Source: Nannocystis punicea
GTDB lineage: Bacteria; Myxococcota_A; Polyangia; Nannocystales; Nannocystaceae
NCBI RefSeq assembly: GCF_026965555.1
Contig: NZ_CP114040.1
Coordinates: 4,092,001-4,156,000, forward strand
Direction: 5' to 3'
DNA length: 64,000 bases
Shown piece by piece: positions 31,596 to 40,409 of this stretch (position 1 is the first letter of the stretch; every line of letters starts with the position of its first letter). The position numbers were made by a program, and so were the translations under genes. Below the pieces are notes generated by a model. It was not told where the DNA came from and did no database searches. It saw only the letters and a list, made by a program, of their open reading frames with translations.

Positions 31596-32165
31596 TCATG
31601 TCGCTGCGCCGGAGAGGTGGCGGCGGAACGCGGCCAGGGCGACGGCGGCCCGCTCGCGCACCGCGAGGTCCGGGTCGTCGTTGGCCATCGCTTCCAGCAG
31701 CGGCAGGAACTCCGGCCAGGTCGGATACGCGGCGGCGTTGAGCGCCTTGCTCCGCAGCGACGGCTCTTCGTCGGCCAGCAGCCGGGACAGATGGTCGAAC
31801 ACGCGGGGCTCGAACGAGGGCGGCGCGAGCACGCCGAGCGAGGCGATCACCGGGAAGGCCCGCGCCGCGCGCGGGTCCACGGCCAGGGCGGCGAGGAGCG
31901 TCGCCAGCGACAGGCCGTCGAGCTCGTCGATCGCCCCGGCGGCCAGGCTCGCCTCCTCCGCGCCGTCGACGACGAGGTAGGCGATGCTCAAGAAGCGATC
32001 GTCGAGCCGGTGCAGCCGCGTGGCCCCGTCGCGGCTGGCCCAGATGACCTCCTCGGGGTTGGCGTCGCTCTCGGGGATCTTGTCGTAGAAGACGAGGCCG
32101 CGGTCGGCCGCGAAGCAGGCGACCTTCCACTGGGTGAAGCGATCCTCGATGACGATGCGCTGCAT
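31596..32165 (-). CDS. Hypothetical protein with HEAT-like helical repeats
   Basis: 189 residues. The N-terminal 60 are mixed strand and helix (MQRIVIEDRFTQWKVACF, VFYDKIPESDANPEEV). The rest is helical with repeat-like units (SFEPRVFDHLSRLLADEEPSLRSKALNAAAY and LLEAMANDDPDLAVRERAAVALAAFRRHL), resembling HEAT or PBS-lyase repeats used for protein contact. No signal peptide. It lies downstream of the DUF2167 gene on the same strand, with a palindromic array in between. Function unknown. Confidence 0.6.
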   Translation of the reverse strand: MQRIVIEDRFTQWKVACFAADRGLVFYDKIPESDANPEEVIWASRDGATRLHRLDDRFLSIAYLVVDGAEEASLAAGAIDELDGLSLATLLAALAVDPRAARAFPVIASLGVLAPPSFEPRVFDHLSRLLADEEPSLRSKALNAAAYPTWPEFLPLLEAMANDDPDLAVRERAAVALAAFRRHLSGAAT

Positions 32166-32182
32166 GGTGCGGCTATCCCGAA

Positions 32183-32220
32183 GGACATGCTCTCAGGGAC
32201 ATGTCCCGAGAGGCTAGTCC
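32183..32220. repeat. CATG-14 array, 3 units, overlapping a stop codon
   Basis: CATG 32186, CATG 32200 and CTAG 32214. The last anchor supplies the stop codon (TAG on the minus strand) of the DUF2167 gene. Confidence 0.75.
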
Positions 32221-33278
32221 TTCTTGCGCGTGAACCAGGCGCGGATGCCGGCGAACAGGCCGACGATGGCGAGGACGATGAACTTGCCGCCCTTGGCGAG
32301 GAGGGCGAACAGGCCGGCCTTGGCGGCCAGCTTGCCGGCGATCAGGCCGCCGATGCCGTAGGCGGCGACGGTGTCGATGTCGGGGTTGAAGTCGCTGTAG
32401 CGGTTGCCGTCGTCGAACTCGACCAGGCCGTAGATCTTCTCCATCTCGGGGCGGATGTCGGCCAGCTGGCTCATGCCGGACACCGCGTTGAGCTCGAGCA
32501 CGCCCTTGCGGCCGAGCACGCGCACCGCGTAGTTGAGCGAGTTCTCGCCGCCCTCGTCGCCGCCCAGCTCCTTGGCCCAGTAGAGGCTGTGGCGCGCCTG
32601 GTCGTAGTGCGGCGGCTCGGCCCAGCCGACCAGGTGCATCGCGGGGAAGCCCATGGCCTTGCGCGACTCGTTCTCCTTCTCGGTCGCCTCCTTCATCTGC
32701 GCCAGCAGCTCGTCGTAGTCGATGCCGGCGGCGTCGGCGTCGTCGACGTGGCCCTCCTCGACGTAGGAGACGACGACGCCCCAGCCGCGCGGGTCGGCCG
32801 GGCTCAGCTTGGCCGGGACGATCATGCCGAGCGGCTGCTCGCCGGGCGGGTTGTGCCACGCCTCCTCGATCACGCGCCGGGCGTCGGCCGGGCCGAGGAA
32901 GCGGTAGTCCTGGCCGAGGTGCAGGGTGGCCAGGCCGTCGCCGACCTTGATGTCACCTGTCTGATAGGTCAGCTTGCCGTCGAACTCGGCGGTCATGAGG
33001 GTCGCCAGGCCCTCGGCGATCATCTTCTCGTCGTCGCTGAGCGCCTCGCCGCGATCCATCTTGCCGGCCAGCGCCTGCAGGCCGGCCTCGTCGAGCTGCG
33101 CCAGCTTCTCCTGCTGCTGCGGGCTGAGGGCGTCCCAGCCCGGCGGCGGGGCCTCGGCCTGCGCGGCCGCGTCGGCCTGCGGGGGCGCGGCGCTGTTGCC
33201 GTCCTCGAACACTGTGGCGCGGGCGGTGAGCGGGGCGCCGGCGAGGAGCGCTCCGAGGACGAGGGCGACGTGCTTCAT
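32214..33278 (-). CDS. DUF2167 membrane protein
   Basis: 354 residues. Signal peptide (ALVLGALLAGAPLTARA), a charged region, then the DUF2167 core: LHLGQDYRFLGPADARRVIEEAWHNPP, LGMIVPAKLSP, GWGVVVSYVEEGHVDDADA, and LVGWAEPPHYDQARHSLYWAKEL. The C-terminus has a helix (GGKFIVLAIVGLFAGIRAWF) followed by RKKD. Known only as a membrane-anchored bacterial family, sometimes linked to stress. A palindromic pair encodes YQTGDI (32953-32976). Confidence 0.8.
   Translation of the reverse strand: MKHVALVLGALLAGAPLTARATVFEDGNSAAPPQADAAAQAEAPPPGWDALSPQQQEKLAQLDEAGLQALAGKMDRGEALSDDEKMIAEGLATLMTAEFDGKLTYQTGDIKVGDGLATLHLGQDYRFLGPADARRVIEEAWHNPPGEQPLGMIVPAKLSPADPRGWGVVVSYVEEGHVDDADAAGIDYDELLAQMKEATEKENESRKAMGFPAMHLVGWAEPPHYDQARHSLYWAKELGGDEGGENSLNYAVRVLGRKGVLELNAVSGMSQLADIRPEMEKIYGLVEFDDGNRYSDFNPDIDTVAAYGIGGLIAGKLAAKAGLFALLAKGGKFIVLAIVGLFAGIRAWFTRKKD
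32953..32976. repeat. Possible CATG-14 hairpin in DUF2167 gene
   Basis: CCTG 32956 and CAGC 32970 are 14 bp apart; arms are imperfect (ACCTGTC / GGTCAGC). Confidence 0.4.
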
Positions 33279-33317
33279 CGCCGCAGGCTAGCACCGGGCT
33301 CAGGCGGACGATAGTAG

Positions 33318-34808
33318 TCAGGGCCGGGCCGCGACGGTGCCGGCGAGCAGCTCTGCGATCTGGTTCTGGAGATCGCGCGCTTGCGAGGCGGCGAACACGT
33401 CGAGGTCGTTGAAGAGGATGGCGAAGGCGAGCGGGGGGCGGCCGACCGCGCCGGCGTAGCCCGAGAGCGTGGAGACGCCGTCCAGGGAGCCGGTCTTGGC
33501 GCGCACGAACCGGGCGGCCCGGCCCTCCTGCATGCGCGAACGCAGGGTGCCGTCGACGCCGGCGATCGGCAGCGAGGCGAGGAAGTCGGCGCCGTAGCGG
33601 AAGTCGCGGTGGACTGCGATCAGCAGCTGCACCAATTGCGCGGCGCTGATCCGGTTGGCGTCGTAGAGGCCGGAGCCGTTGTTGTAGACGAAGCCGTCGA
33701 CGCCGACGCCGACGCCCGCGAGCCAGGTGCGCACGCGCGCGAGGCCGCCGGCGAAGCTGGCCGGGGTGTGGTCGTCGAGGCTCTTGAGGATGTGCTCGGC
33801 GACGTAGTTGTTCGACAGCTTGTTGACGCTGCGGACCAGGACGCTGAGCGGCTCGCTGCGGACCAGAGCCAGGCGCTCGCTGTCCTCGGGGACAGCTTCG
33901 AACTTGACCGCGCTGCGCCCGAGGCCGACGCCGCGCTGCTTGAGGACCAGGCGGAACACCTCGCCGGCGTACTCCGAGGGGCGCGCGACCGGGTAGCGGT
34001 ACTCGGCCGCGGCGGCGTCCTTGCCGATGGCGCCGTCGACGGCGATCTCGACCACGCCGTCGTCGGTGGTGCCGATGGCGAGCTTGAGCTGGTTGCGCGC
34101 GCCGGTGGCGGTGGTGGCGGTGTTGCTCTTGAGCTTGAGCGAGGGGACCGGCGGATCGATCGCCACGATCGCCGGGTCGCCCTCGCCGGCGCCGGGGCGG
34201 GCGAGGACCACGTAGGTGCCGAAGTTGACGGCAGTGGCCCCGCCCGGGGCGCGGAACGAGGCCAGCTCGTCCTTCTGGTCGAACAGCGGCGGCAGCTCGT
34301 CGCGGTCGTAGGCGCTGCTGTCGATCACGAGGCCGCCGGTGACCTTGGTGACGCCGAGGGCCCGCAGGTCGCTGGCCAATTGATAGAGGTCGGCGGTGAC
34401 GAGCGACGGGTCGCCGCCGCCTTTGAGGTAGATGTCGCCGTCGACGGTGTGGCCCTTGAGCGCGCCCTTCTTGGCGTACACGCGGGTGACGTAGCGGTGC
34501 TCGGGGCCGAGGAGCGACAGCGCGGCGGCGGTGGTGACGAGCTTGATGTTGCTGGCCGGGTTGAGGCCGAGGTCGGGGTTCTTCTCGTAGAGGCGGGCGC
34601 CGGTGGCCATGTCGACCACGAGCAGACCGATGCGGGCGCGGGCCAGGAATTTGGCCTGCAGCAGGAGGTCGATCTGGCCGGCGAGGTCGGTCGGCGCGGC
34701 GGCAGGCGCGGACTCGGGGGCAGGGGCCGCGGCCGAGCTGGGCGGAGCGAGGCAGCACACGCCGAGCGCGGCGGCGATTGCGAGGCGCTGGCCGAACGAG
34801 GGGCGCAC
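33318..34808 (-). CDS. dacB: D-alanyl-D-alanine carboxypeptidase/endopeptidase (PBP4 type)
   Basis: 496 residues from a GTG at 34808. Signal peptide ends about SSAAA. SxxK is in NPASNIKLVT (about 87-90), the SxN-like motif in NNGSGLYDAN, and KTG in AKTGSLDG, all in the S13 order with the long insert between the first two. It trims or cuts cross-links in peptidoglycan in the periplasm. The next gene upstream is divergent. A perfect hairpin (33879-33896) encodes AVPEDSE in the inserted domain. Confidence 0.92.
   Translation of the reverse strand: MRPSFGQRLAIAAALGVCCLAPPSSAAAPAPESAPAAAPTDLAGQIDLLLQAKFLARARIGLLVVDMATGARLYEKNPDLGLNPASNIKLVTTAAALSLLGPEHRYVTRVYAKKGALKGHTVDGDIYLKGGGDPSLVTADLYQLASDLRALGVTKVTGGLVIDSSAYDRDELPPLFDQKDELASFRAPGGATAVNFGTYVVLARPGAGEGDPAIVAIDPPVPSLKLKSNTATTATGARNQLKLAIGTTDDGVVEIAVDGAIGKDAAAAEYRYPVARPSEYAGEVFRLVLKQRGVGLGRSAVKFEAVPEDSERLALVRSEPLSVLVRSVNKLSNNYVAEHILKSLDDHTPASFAGGLARVRTWLAGVGVGVDGFVYNNGSGLYDANRISAAQLVQLLIAVHRDFRYGADFLASLPIAGVDGTLRSRMQEGRAARFVRAKTGSLDGVSTLSGYAGAVGRPPLAFAILFNDLDVFAASQARDLQNQIAELLAGTVAARP
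33876..33899. repeat. CATG-14 hairpin in dacB
   Basis: GCTGTCC (33879-33885) and GGACAGC (33890-33896) around TCGG; anchors 33879 and 33893. Confidence 0.75.
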
Positions 34809-34969
34809 CCGGCCAGGCTAAGTGATTTGCCGGGGGAACGTCCAATTTGCGTCGCGCCGCGCGCCGTGGCAGGCCCGGCCGGCGCGACCTGGGGTGAGAG
34901 GAGGCGGCGGTCTTCGCCGCCGCCCGGCCGGCGATCTTGGGTATGCTGATGACCTCGGCAGGAGCGCTC

Positions 34970-37183
34970 ATGACGGTCGCGCGGAGCTTGCGGTGGTTCG
35001 GGTTCGGTTTCGGGCTGTGCGTCGCGTGGCCGCGCGCCTCCGCCGGGCCGACCCCGACGGATCTGGCCGCGGAGGCCCGCGCGCTGCCGATGGCGCTGCG
35101 CGACGGGGCGGCCACCGTGGCTCACAAGTCGTACACGCTGCACGGGCTGCCGGTGCGCGGGGCGTTCGCCACGGTGCTGTCCGATAAGACAGGTGAGCGC
35201 GAGGTCGCGTCCTCGCGGCCGCTCGCGGGTCCGCAGCTGCGGCCGGAGGAGGCGCGGCTGGGGGCCGCGGAGGCGGAGGCGATCGCGGCGGCCCACGCGA
35301 GCGCGGAGGGGCCGGAGGAGCCGGGCACTCTGGTCTACAAGCTGATCCTCGGCGAGCCGGTGCTGGCTTACGAGGTCGAGCTGCCGCTGCAGTGGGACCC
35401 GGAGCCGAGCAAGAAGACGATCTGGGTGTCGGCCAGCTCGGGCATCGTCCTCGACGAGTGGGAGCACGTGCGGTCGTCGCGGGCGCGGGTGTTCAAGACC
35501 AACCCGGCGTCGACGCCGGTGCCGGTCGAGGTCGAGCTGGCGGGGATCCACGCGACCGGGCCGGGGCAGCCGCTCGAGGGCGACCGGATCCGCTCGTTCA
35601 ACTGCACGCTCGAAGCGCCGCCCGAGGACCAGATCCAGCCGTGGTGGGCCGAGGGCAAGTGCTACGCGCTCCACCGCGCGATGTCCGACGACAACGGCGA
35701 TTTCTTCCTGCCGCTGCCCGACGTCATCTTCCCGGAAGACAACGCCGACGACGACGACCTCTACGCCGAGCTGTCGATGTACTACCACGCCGAGCGCTTC
35801 ATCGACGAGATGGCGCGCTTCGGCGTCGACGCGTTCAAGTGCGAGCTGTCGACGATGCTCGCCAACTACCGCACGACCGAGCTGTCGACGGCCTACCCGG
35901 ACCTCGACTACACGCCGCTCAACAACGCCTACTGGACCAACACCTGCGACCCGGAGAAGGGGCCGACGATGATCTTCGGCCAGGGCGCGGCGGTCGACTT
36001 CGGCTACGACGGCGACGTGGTCTACCACGAGCTCGGCCACGGGATGGTGTCGCTACTGACGCCGAACGGGCTCGGCGACCGCACGCTGCGCAGCGACGGG
36101 GTGCTCAACGACGCCGGCGGGCTCAACGAGGCGATCGCCGACTACTTCTCGGTGATCCTCACCAACGAGCCGCTGCTCGGCGACTACGTGGCCCGCTTCT
36201 GGCCGGGCTACGGCAACGCGATCCGCAACGCCGAGAACACCAAGCGCTGCCCCGACAACACCGTCGGCCAGGTGCACAACGACGGCGAGCCGTTCATGGG
36301 CGCGATGTGGGCGGCCCGCAAGCGGATCGGCCGCGAGAAGATGGACCCGGTGGTGTTCGAGCTGCTGCCGCGCCTGCCGAGCGACGCGGACCTCGAGACG
36401 GCGAGCCTCGCGGTGCTCGAGATCGCCGAGGAGGCGCTGGCGCGCGGCGAGTGGACCGAGAGCGACGTCGATCAGCTGGTCCGCGGCTTCGACGCGCGCG
36501 GGCTGTACGACTGCCCGCGCGTGCACGTCGACCCGGACAAGGTCGCGGCCGGGGCGTCGCTGTACCTGCGCGGGAAGACGACCGCGGTGACGCCGTTCTT
36601 CCCGGGGCCGATGCAGCTGCGCCACGAGGTGCCGCAGGGCAGCGACAACGTGATCGTGCGCTTCCGCCTCGGCGGCGACGCGGGGCCGCCCGGCAACCCG
36701 GCCGGGGTGGTGGTGCTGCTCAAGCGGGCCGACGAGCCGATCGCGTTCGAGTACACGCTGACGGCGGTCGACAAGAACCCCGACGGCTCGAACAAGGGCT
36801 CGGTGCGCGAGGTGATCCAGGTGACCGGCGACTGGGACCACCAGCTGGTGGCCAGCCGCCTCGGCGAGTCCGACAACCAGCTGGTGCTGCGCGGGTTCCG
36901 GCCCGGCGAGGTGGTCCACGTGGCGCTGGCCAACCTGACCTCCGGCGAGCAGGTCGCCAGCGGGACGTCGATCGTCAGCGTGCCGCCCGAGTTCCTCGAC
37001 GAGGGCACGGTCACGGTCGACGTCGGGCCGCCGGAGGAGGTGACCGACGGGCAGGGCGTCGACGCGTCGGAGGTCCACACCTCCGAGCCGGAGGCGAGCT
37101 GCGCCTGCCGCAGCGAGGGCGCCCCGGCGCCGCTGGCCCTGCTGGCGCTGCTCGGGCTGCGGCGCGCGCGGAGGCGGCGCTAG
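34970..37183 (+). CDS. Secreted zinc metalloprotease with MYXO-CTERM tail
   Basis: 737 residues. The ATG at 34970 follows an AGGAG six bases away and starts a signal peptide (WFGFGFGLCVAWPRASAG); upstream Mets in frame lack this context. A propeptide-like region follows. The catalytic part has VVYHELGHGMV (HExxH) and LNEAIADYFS about 35 residues later (third ligand Glu), the pattern of the M4/M36 group. C-terminal beta domains lead to SCACRSEGAPAPLALLALLGLRRARRRR, a MYXO-CTERM sorting tail. Likely a surface or secreted protease used in predation. A palindromic pair encodes LSDKTGE in the propeptide. Confidence 0.88.
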   Translation: MTVARSLRWFGFGFGLCVAWPRASAGPTPTDLAAEARALPMALRDGAATVAHKSYTLHGLPVRGAFATVLSDKTGEREVASSRPLAGPQLRPEEARLGAAEAEAIAAAHASAEGPEEPGTLVYKLILGEPVLAYEVELPLQWDPEPSKKTIWVSASSGIVLDEWEHVRSSRARVFKTNPASTPVPVEVELAGIHATGPGQPLEGDRIRSFNCTLEAPPEDQIQPWWAEGKCYALHRAMSDDNGDFFLPLPDVIFPEDNADDDDLYAELSMYYHAERFIDEMARFGVDAFKCELSTMLANYRTTELSTAYPDLDYTPLNNAYWTNTCDPEKGPTMIFGQGAAVDFGYDGDVVYHELGHGMVSLLTPNGLGDRTLRSDGVLNDAGGLNEAIADYFSVILTNEPLLGDYVARFWPGYGNAIRNAENTKRCPDNTVGQVHNDGEPFMGAMWAARKRIGREKMDPVVFELLPRLPSDADLETASLAVLEIAEEALARGEWTESDVDQLVRGFDARGLYDCPRVHVDPDKVAAGASLYLRGKTTAVTPFFPGPMQLRHEVPQGSDNVIVRFRLGGDAGPPGNPAGVVVLLKRADEPIAFEYTLTAVDKNPDGSNKGSVREVIQVTGDWDHQLVASRLGESDNQLVLRGFRPGEVVHVALANLTSGEQVASGTSIVSVPPEFLDEGTVTVDVGPPEEVTDGQGVDASEVHTSEPEASCACRSEGAPAPLALLALLGLRRARRRR
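35173..35196. repeat. CATG-14 hairpin in metalloprotease gene
   Basis: CTGTC and GACAG arms; anchors GCTG 35176 and CAGG 35190, 14 bp apart, in the propeptide coding region. Confidence 0.55.
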
Positions 37184-37225
37184 CGACATGGCTGGCCTTC
37201 GGGACAGGTTGTCGACGGCCTGGAA
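37184..37225. repeat. CATG-14 array, 3 units, covering a start codon
   Basis: GCTG 37191, CAGG 37205 and CCTG 37219, plus CATG 37187 of the start codon. CTGGCC-TTCG-GGACAG pairs with one mismatch. Confidence 0.6.
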
Positions 37226-37775
37226 CACGCTCCTGCCGCTGGCGCTGGCGCTGCTGATCGTCGGGCCGTCGCTGCCGAACGCGGCGCTCGGCGAGGTGCC
37301 GTCGACGCTGGCGCAGTGGCAGAAGAAGATCAGCGTGGTCCAGACCTGGAACATGTACGCGCCCGACCCGACCCGCGCGCACACGTACCTCGCGGTCTAC
37401 GCCGAGTTCCAGGACGGCCGCCGCGAGGCGCTGGTCGAGGCCGAGCAGGCGCAGAGCGGCTGGGGCACGACGTGGGCGTGGCGCAAGACGCGGGTCGACA
37501 TCTGGCGCTACTACGCGGTGCTGAACCCCGACAAGCCCAACAACAACCGCCTGTGGTACCTGCGCTCGCTGTGCGTCCGCGAGGCCCTGGCCCGCGAGGA
37601 GCCGCCGCGCAAGATCGTGGCCGAGCGGGTCCGCCGGCGCTTCACCCCGCCCGACCGGGTGCTGGCCGGCAAACCAGGGCTCGGGCCGGTCGACCGCAAG
37701 CCGCTGGCGACCGTCGACTGCAAGACCTGGCCGGTGCGCGACATGCTGGCAGACGCGCGGGCGCGACATGGCTGA
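37188..37775 (+). CDS. Membrane-anchored protein paired with HTTM protein
   Basis: 195 residues. One N-terminal hydrophobic helix (LLPLALALLIVGPSLPNAAL), then a soluble part with QTWNMYAPDPTRAHTYLAVYAEFQDGRREAL, a motif of small proteins encoded beside HTTM proteins. No enzyme motif. The ATG is four bases after the protease stop and lies within a palindromic array, so no ordinary ribosome site is visible. The stop overlaps the start of the HTTM gene (ATG 37768 lies within the last codons), so the two are probably co-translated. Confidence 0.7.
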   Translation: MAGLRDRLSTAWNTLLPLALALLIVGPSLPNAALGEVPSTLAQWQKKISVVQTWNMYAPDPTRAHTYLAVYAEFQDGRREALVEAEQAQSGWGTTWAWRKTRVDIWRYYAVLNPDKPNNNRLWYLRSLCVREALAREEPPRKIVAERVRRRFTPPDRVLAGKPGLGPVDRKPLATVDCKTWPVRDMLADARARHG

Positions 37776-38982
37776 GGCGATGGGGCCGGGAGAGCAGGAC
37801 GCGCAAGGGCCCGGAGCGCGGCGTGAGTTGGATGCTGCGACAGGTCCGGATGGACATGGCGCGAAGGACAGCCGCGAGCGAGCGGCTGCGACGCTCGAGT
37901 CGGCGGGGCCCGGCGGCGGGGCGGGGGACGGGGCGGAAGGCGCAGGTCGTGAAGGACATGGCGCGAAGGACAGCCACGGGCGAGCGGCCGTGACGCTCGA
38001 GTCGGCGGGGCCCGGCGGCGGGGCGGGGGATGTGGCGGAAGGCGCAGGTCGTGAAGGACATGGCGCGAAGGACAGCCGCGGGCGGCTGGCCCGGCTGCGC
38101 GACGCGCTGCTGACCGGCCGCGAGGACCCGGCGGCGCTCGGGCTGCTGCGGATCGGGCTGGTGGCGGTGTTCACCGCCAGCCTCCTGTCGCACGTCGGCG
38201 CGGTGGCGGAGTACTTCTCCGCCGCGTCGCCGCTGGCCGGACAGTACGCGCGCCAGGCGTTCCCGACCCGCTGGTCGCTGTTCTTCATGATCGACGACCC
38301 GCTGGCGGTGCAGGCGATCTTCGCCGCGGGAGTGGTGGCGCACCTGCTGTGGCTGGTCGGGCTGTTCACGCGGCCGGCGGCGCTGTTCAGCGCGCTGGTG
38401 TGGGTCAGCATGGTCGGCCGCAACCCGCTGCTCTACGCGATGCCCGACCAGCTGCACTCGGCGCTGATCGTGTGGCTGGCGCTGATGCCGACCGGCCGCG
38501 GGCTCAGCCTCGACGCCCGCTGGCGCGGCAAGGGCGGGCCGGTGCCGGTGTGGTGCCGGCGGATCGTGCACCTGCAGCTGGCGGTGATGTACACGTCGAC
38601 CGGGCTGGCCAAGCACGGGGCGACCTGGAAGTCCGAGGGGACCGCGATCTACTTCTCCCTGGTCAGCCCCTACAACCGCCACTTCGACCTGACGCGCGCG
38701 CTGGCGATGTTGCAGCCGTACGTGCTGCGCCCGATCACCTGGCTGGTGCTGGCCTGGGAGGTCGGGTTCAGCGGGTTCGTGCTGGCCCACTGGCTGCGCG
38801 AGCGCTGGCGGAAGATCCCCGACATGCGCTGGCTGTTCCTCGGCTTCGGCGTGGCGATGCACGTCGGCATCCAGATGATGATGTACGTCGAGTGGTTCAC
38901 GCCGATGACCCTGGCCAGCTACCTGGCGTTCCTGCGCCCGGACGAGGTGCGGCGGCTCGTCCGGCGATTTTCTCGACAATAA
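37768..38982 (+). CDS. HTTM-domain membrane protein with repeat-expanded N-terminus
   Basis: 404 residues. Residues 120-400 are an HTTM-type membrane domain: LGLLRIGLVAVFTASLLSHVG, FPTRWSLFFMIDDPLAVQAIF, MVGRNPLLYAMPDQLHSALIVWLALMP, and LQLAVMYTSTGLAKHGATWKSEGTAIYFSL, the segment shared with vitamin-K-dependent gamma-carboxylases. It may modify proteins or quinols. Residues about 29-108 are a 34-residue repeat (GHGAKDSRERAAATLESAGP and close copies), from a 102-bp DNA repeat carrying a palindromic element. This part is probably not folded and seems to have grown by repeat expansion. Confidence 0.82.
   Translation: MAEAMGPGEQDAQGPGARRELDAATGPDGHGAKDSRERAAATLESAGPGGGAGDGAEGAGREGHGAKDSHGRAAVTLESAGPGGGAGDVAEGAGREGHGAKDSRGRLARLRDALLTGREDPAALGLLRIGLVAVFTASLLSHVGAVAEYFSAASPLAGQYARQAFPTRWSLFFMIDDPLAVQAIFAAGVVAHLLWLVGLFTRPAALFSALVWVSMVGRNPLLYAMPDQLHSALIVWLALMPTGRGLSLDARWRGKGGPVPVWCRRIVHLQLAVMYTSTGLAKHGATWKSEGTAIYFSLVSPYNRHFDLTRALAMLQPYVLRPITWLVLAWEVGFSGFVLAHWLRERWRKIPDMRWLFLGFGVAMHVGIQMMMYVEWFTPMTLASYLAFLRPDEVRRLVRRFSRQ
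37841..38095. repeat. 102-bp in-frame tandem repeat, about 2.4 copies, with CATG-14 elements
   Basis: GGACATGGCGCGAAGGACAG begins at 37852, 37954 and 38056, exactly 102 bp apart. Each has CATG/CAGC anchors 14 bp apart (37855/37869, 37957/37971, 38059/38073); the first also has CAGG 37841. 102 bp is 34 codons, so the frame is kept. Confidence 0.92.
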
Positions 38983-38984
38983 GG

Positions 38985-39064
38985 GGGCATGAGCGAAGGT
39001 GCATGTCCGATCGGGCATGCGCGATCGAGCATGTCCATTTGGGCATGTCGTGAGGGACATGCCC
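38985..39064. repeat. CATG-14 array, 6 units, directly after a stop codon
   Basis: CATG at 38988, 39002, 39016, 39030, 39044 and 39058: five exact 14-bp steps, each anchor written GGGCATG, GTGCATG, GAGCATG or GGACATG. It starts three bases after the HTTM stop, in a convergent gap. Confidence 0.95.
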
Positions 39065-39089
39065 GCGGGGCGGCGGAGCGGCGCCGGGC

Positions 39090-40409
39090 TCAGGAGGCTG
39101 GCGGCGCGGCGGCCCGGGTCGACTCGGCGGGGTCGGGCTCGCCGGCGTCGGGGTGAGCGCGGCGCCACGCGTCCTCGGCGGCCAGGCGCTCCCGCGGGTG
39201 GTGGATGACGCCGACGACGTCGCCGCCGCAGCGCGGGCAGACCTTGTCGCCGGGGGCGAGCGAAGCGCCGCAGCGCGGCTCGGAGCAGCGAGACTCGCGG
39301 AGGAAGCGGCCGAGGACGAGGCCGCTGACGCCGAGGCCGACGGCGATCATGGGGATGGTGCCGGCCTCGAGCTGCAGGCCGCCCTTCATGCCGGCGACCA
39401 CGCCGCCGAGCATGAGCGCGCCCATGCCGAGGGTGCGACCGAGCCGCGCGGCCATGCTGCGCTCGACGCGGAACACGGGCTTGCCGGCGTTGATGCCAGC
39501 GATGCCGGGATCCTCGTCACGCCGGGCCTCGGGGGCGACGTCGGGGTCGTCTGCGAACGGGACGGTGAGCGCGGCGAGGTCGGGCGCGGCGGGCCACTGC
39601 TCCGGCGGCGGCAGGCCGAGCTGTGCACCGACCGGCGGCTCGGCCCGCTCGAGCGCGACGTAGGCGTGGCGCAGGAACGCGGCCTGGTTGGCCTGCAAGA
39701 GCTTGCCGATCCGCTGCCGCTCGGCGCGCGGGAGGCCGCGCGCGTGCAGCTGGGCGGCCAGGAGAAAGCACAGCGCCTGCGGCGAGAGGACGCCGAGCCG
39801 CACGGGGGTGCGGCGGGTCTGCATCGGGCCGGCGGCGGTGCGGACGGTGTAGCGCAGCGCGGCGTCGGCAGTGAGCACGCCGAAGCCGAGGAAGACTCCC
39901 GTGAGGTCGATGCGCGGGTCGAAGGCGTCGGCGGTGGCGAGGCCGAAGTGGCGGCGATAGACGTGGGCGACCACGCGCGCGGCGGCGGCGACGATGGTGT
40001 GCGGGTCGACCATGGCCGAGCTCTCGGCGCCGACCTTGACGAGGTCGCGCTCGAGGCCGGCGAACCAGACGACGAGGTCGTGGCCGCGCGCCGAGCTCGG
40101 CTTGCCGATCACCTCGCCACGACGAGATGGATCGGCGTCGTAGATGGCGACCTCGACCCGCAGCTGGCCGAGACCGGCGTAGCTGAGCAACCGCCGCACG
40201 AGCCGCCGCAGGCTGCCCTCGCCGCCTTGCCAGCGATCGGGGAAGAACTTCGCGCTCGGCTCGAGCAGCGGCGCGACGAGCAGCGTCGCGGGACCCCGCG
40301 CCTTGACGAGCGCGGCCAGCTGGTCGAGCAGCGTGCGCCGCTCGTCCAGGGGCGGCAACATCAGGCCGTCGTCGTCTCGCTCGGTCGACACGGCGGGGAG
40401 GTGTAGCAC
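39090..40409 (-). CDS. Hypothetical protein with two membrane helices and C-terminal zinc ribbon
   Basis: 439 residues from a GTG at 40409; ATG at 40361 is an equally possible start. Residues 20-290 are soluble and include VKARGPATLLVAPLLEPSAKFF and VDPHTIVAAAARVVAHVYRRHFG; no family recognised. Residues about 345-390 hold two hydrophobic helices (LGMGALMLGGVVAGMKGGL and IPMIAVGLGVSGLVLG). Next is CSEPRCGASLAPGDKVCPRCGG, a C4 zinc ribbon, and then a charged tail. The ribbon next to a membrane hairpin suggests a membrane-bound sensor or scaffold; this is inference only. Confidence 0.6.
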   Translation of the reverse strand: MLHLPAVSTERDDDGLMLPPLDERRTLLDQLAALVKARGPATLLVAPLLEPSAKFFPDRWQGGEGSLRRLVRRLLSYAGLGQLRVEVAIYDADPSRRGEVIGKPSSARGHDLVVWFAGLERDLVKVGAESSAMVDPHTIVAAAARVVAHVYRRHFGLATADAFDPRIDLTGVFLGFGVLTADAALRYTVRTAAGPMQTRRTPVRLGVLSPQALCFLLAAQLHARGLPRAERQRIGKLLQANQAAFLRHAYVALERAEPPVGAQLGLPPPEQWPAAPDLAALTVPFADDPDVAPEARRDEDPGIAGINAGKPVFRVERSMAARLGRTLGMGALMLGGVVAGMKGGLQLEAGTIPMIAVGLGVSGLVLGRFLRESRCSEPRCGASLAPGDKVCPRCGGDVVGVIHHPRERLAAEDAWRRAHPDAGEPDPAESTRAAAPPAS

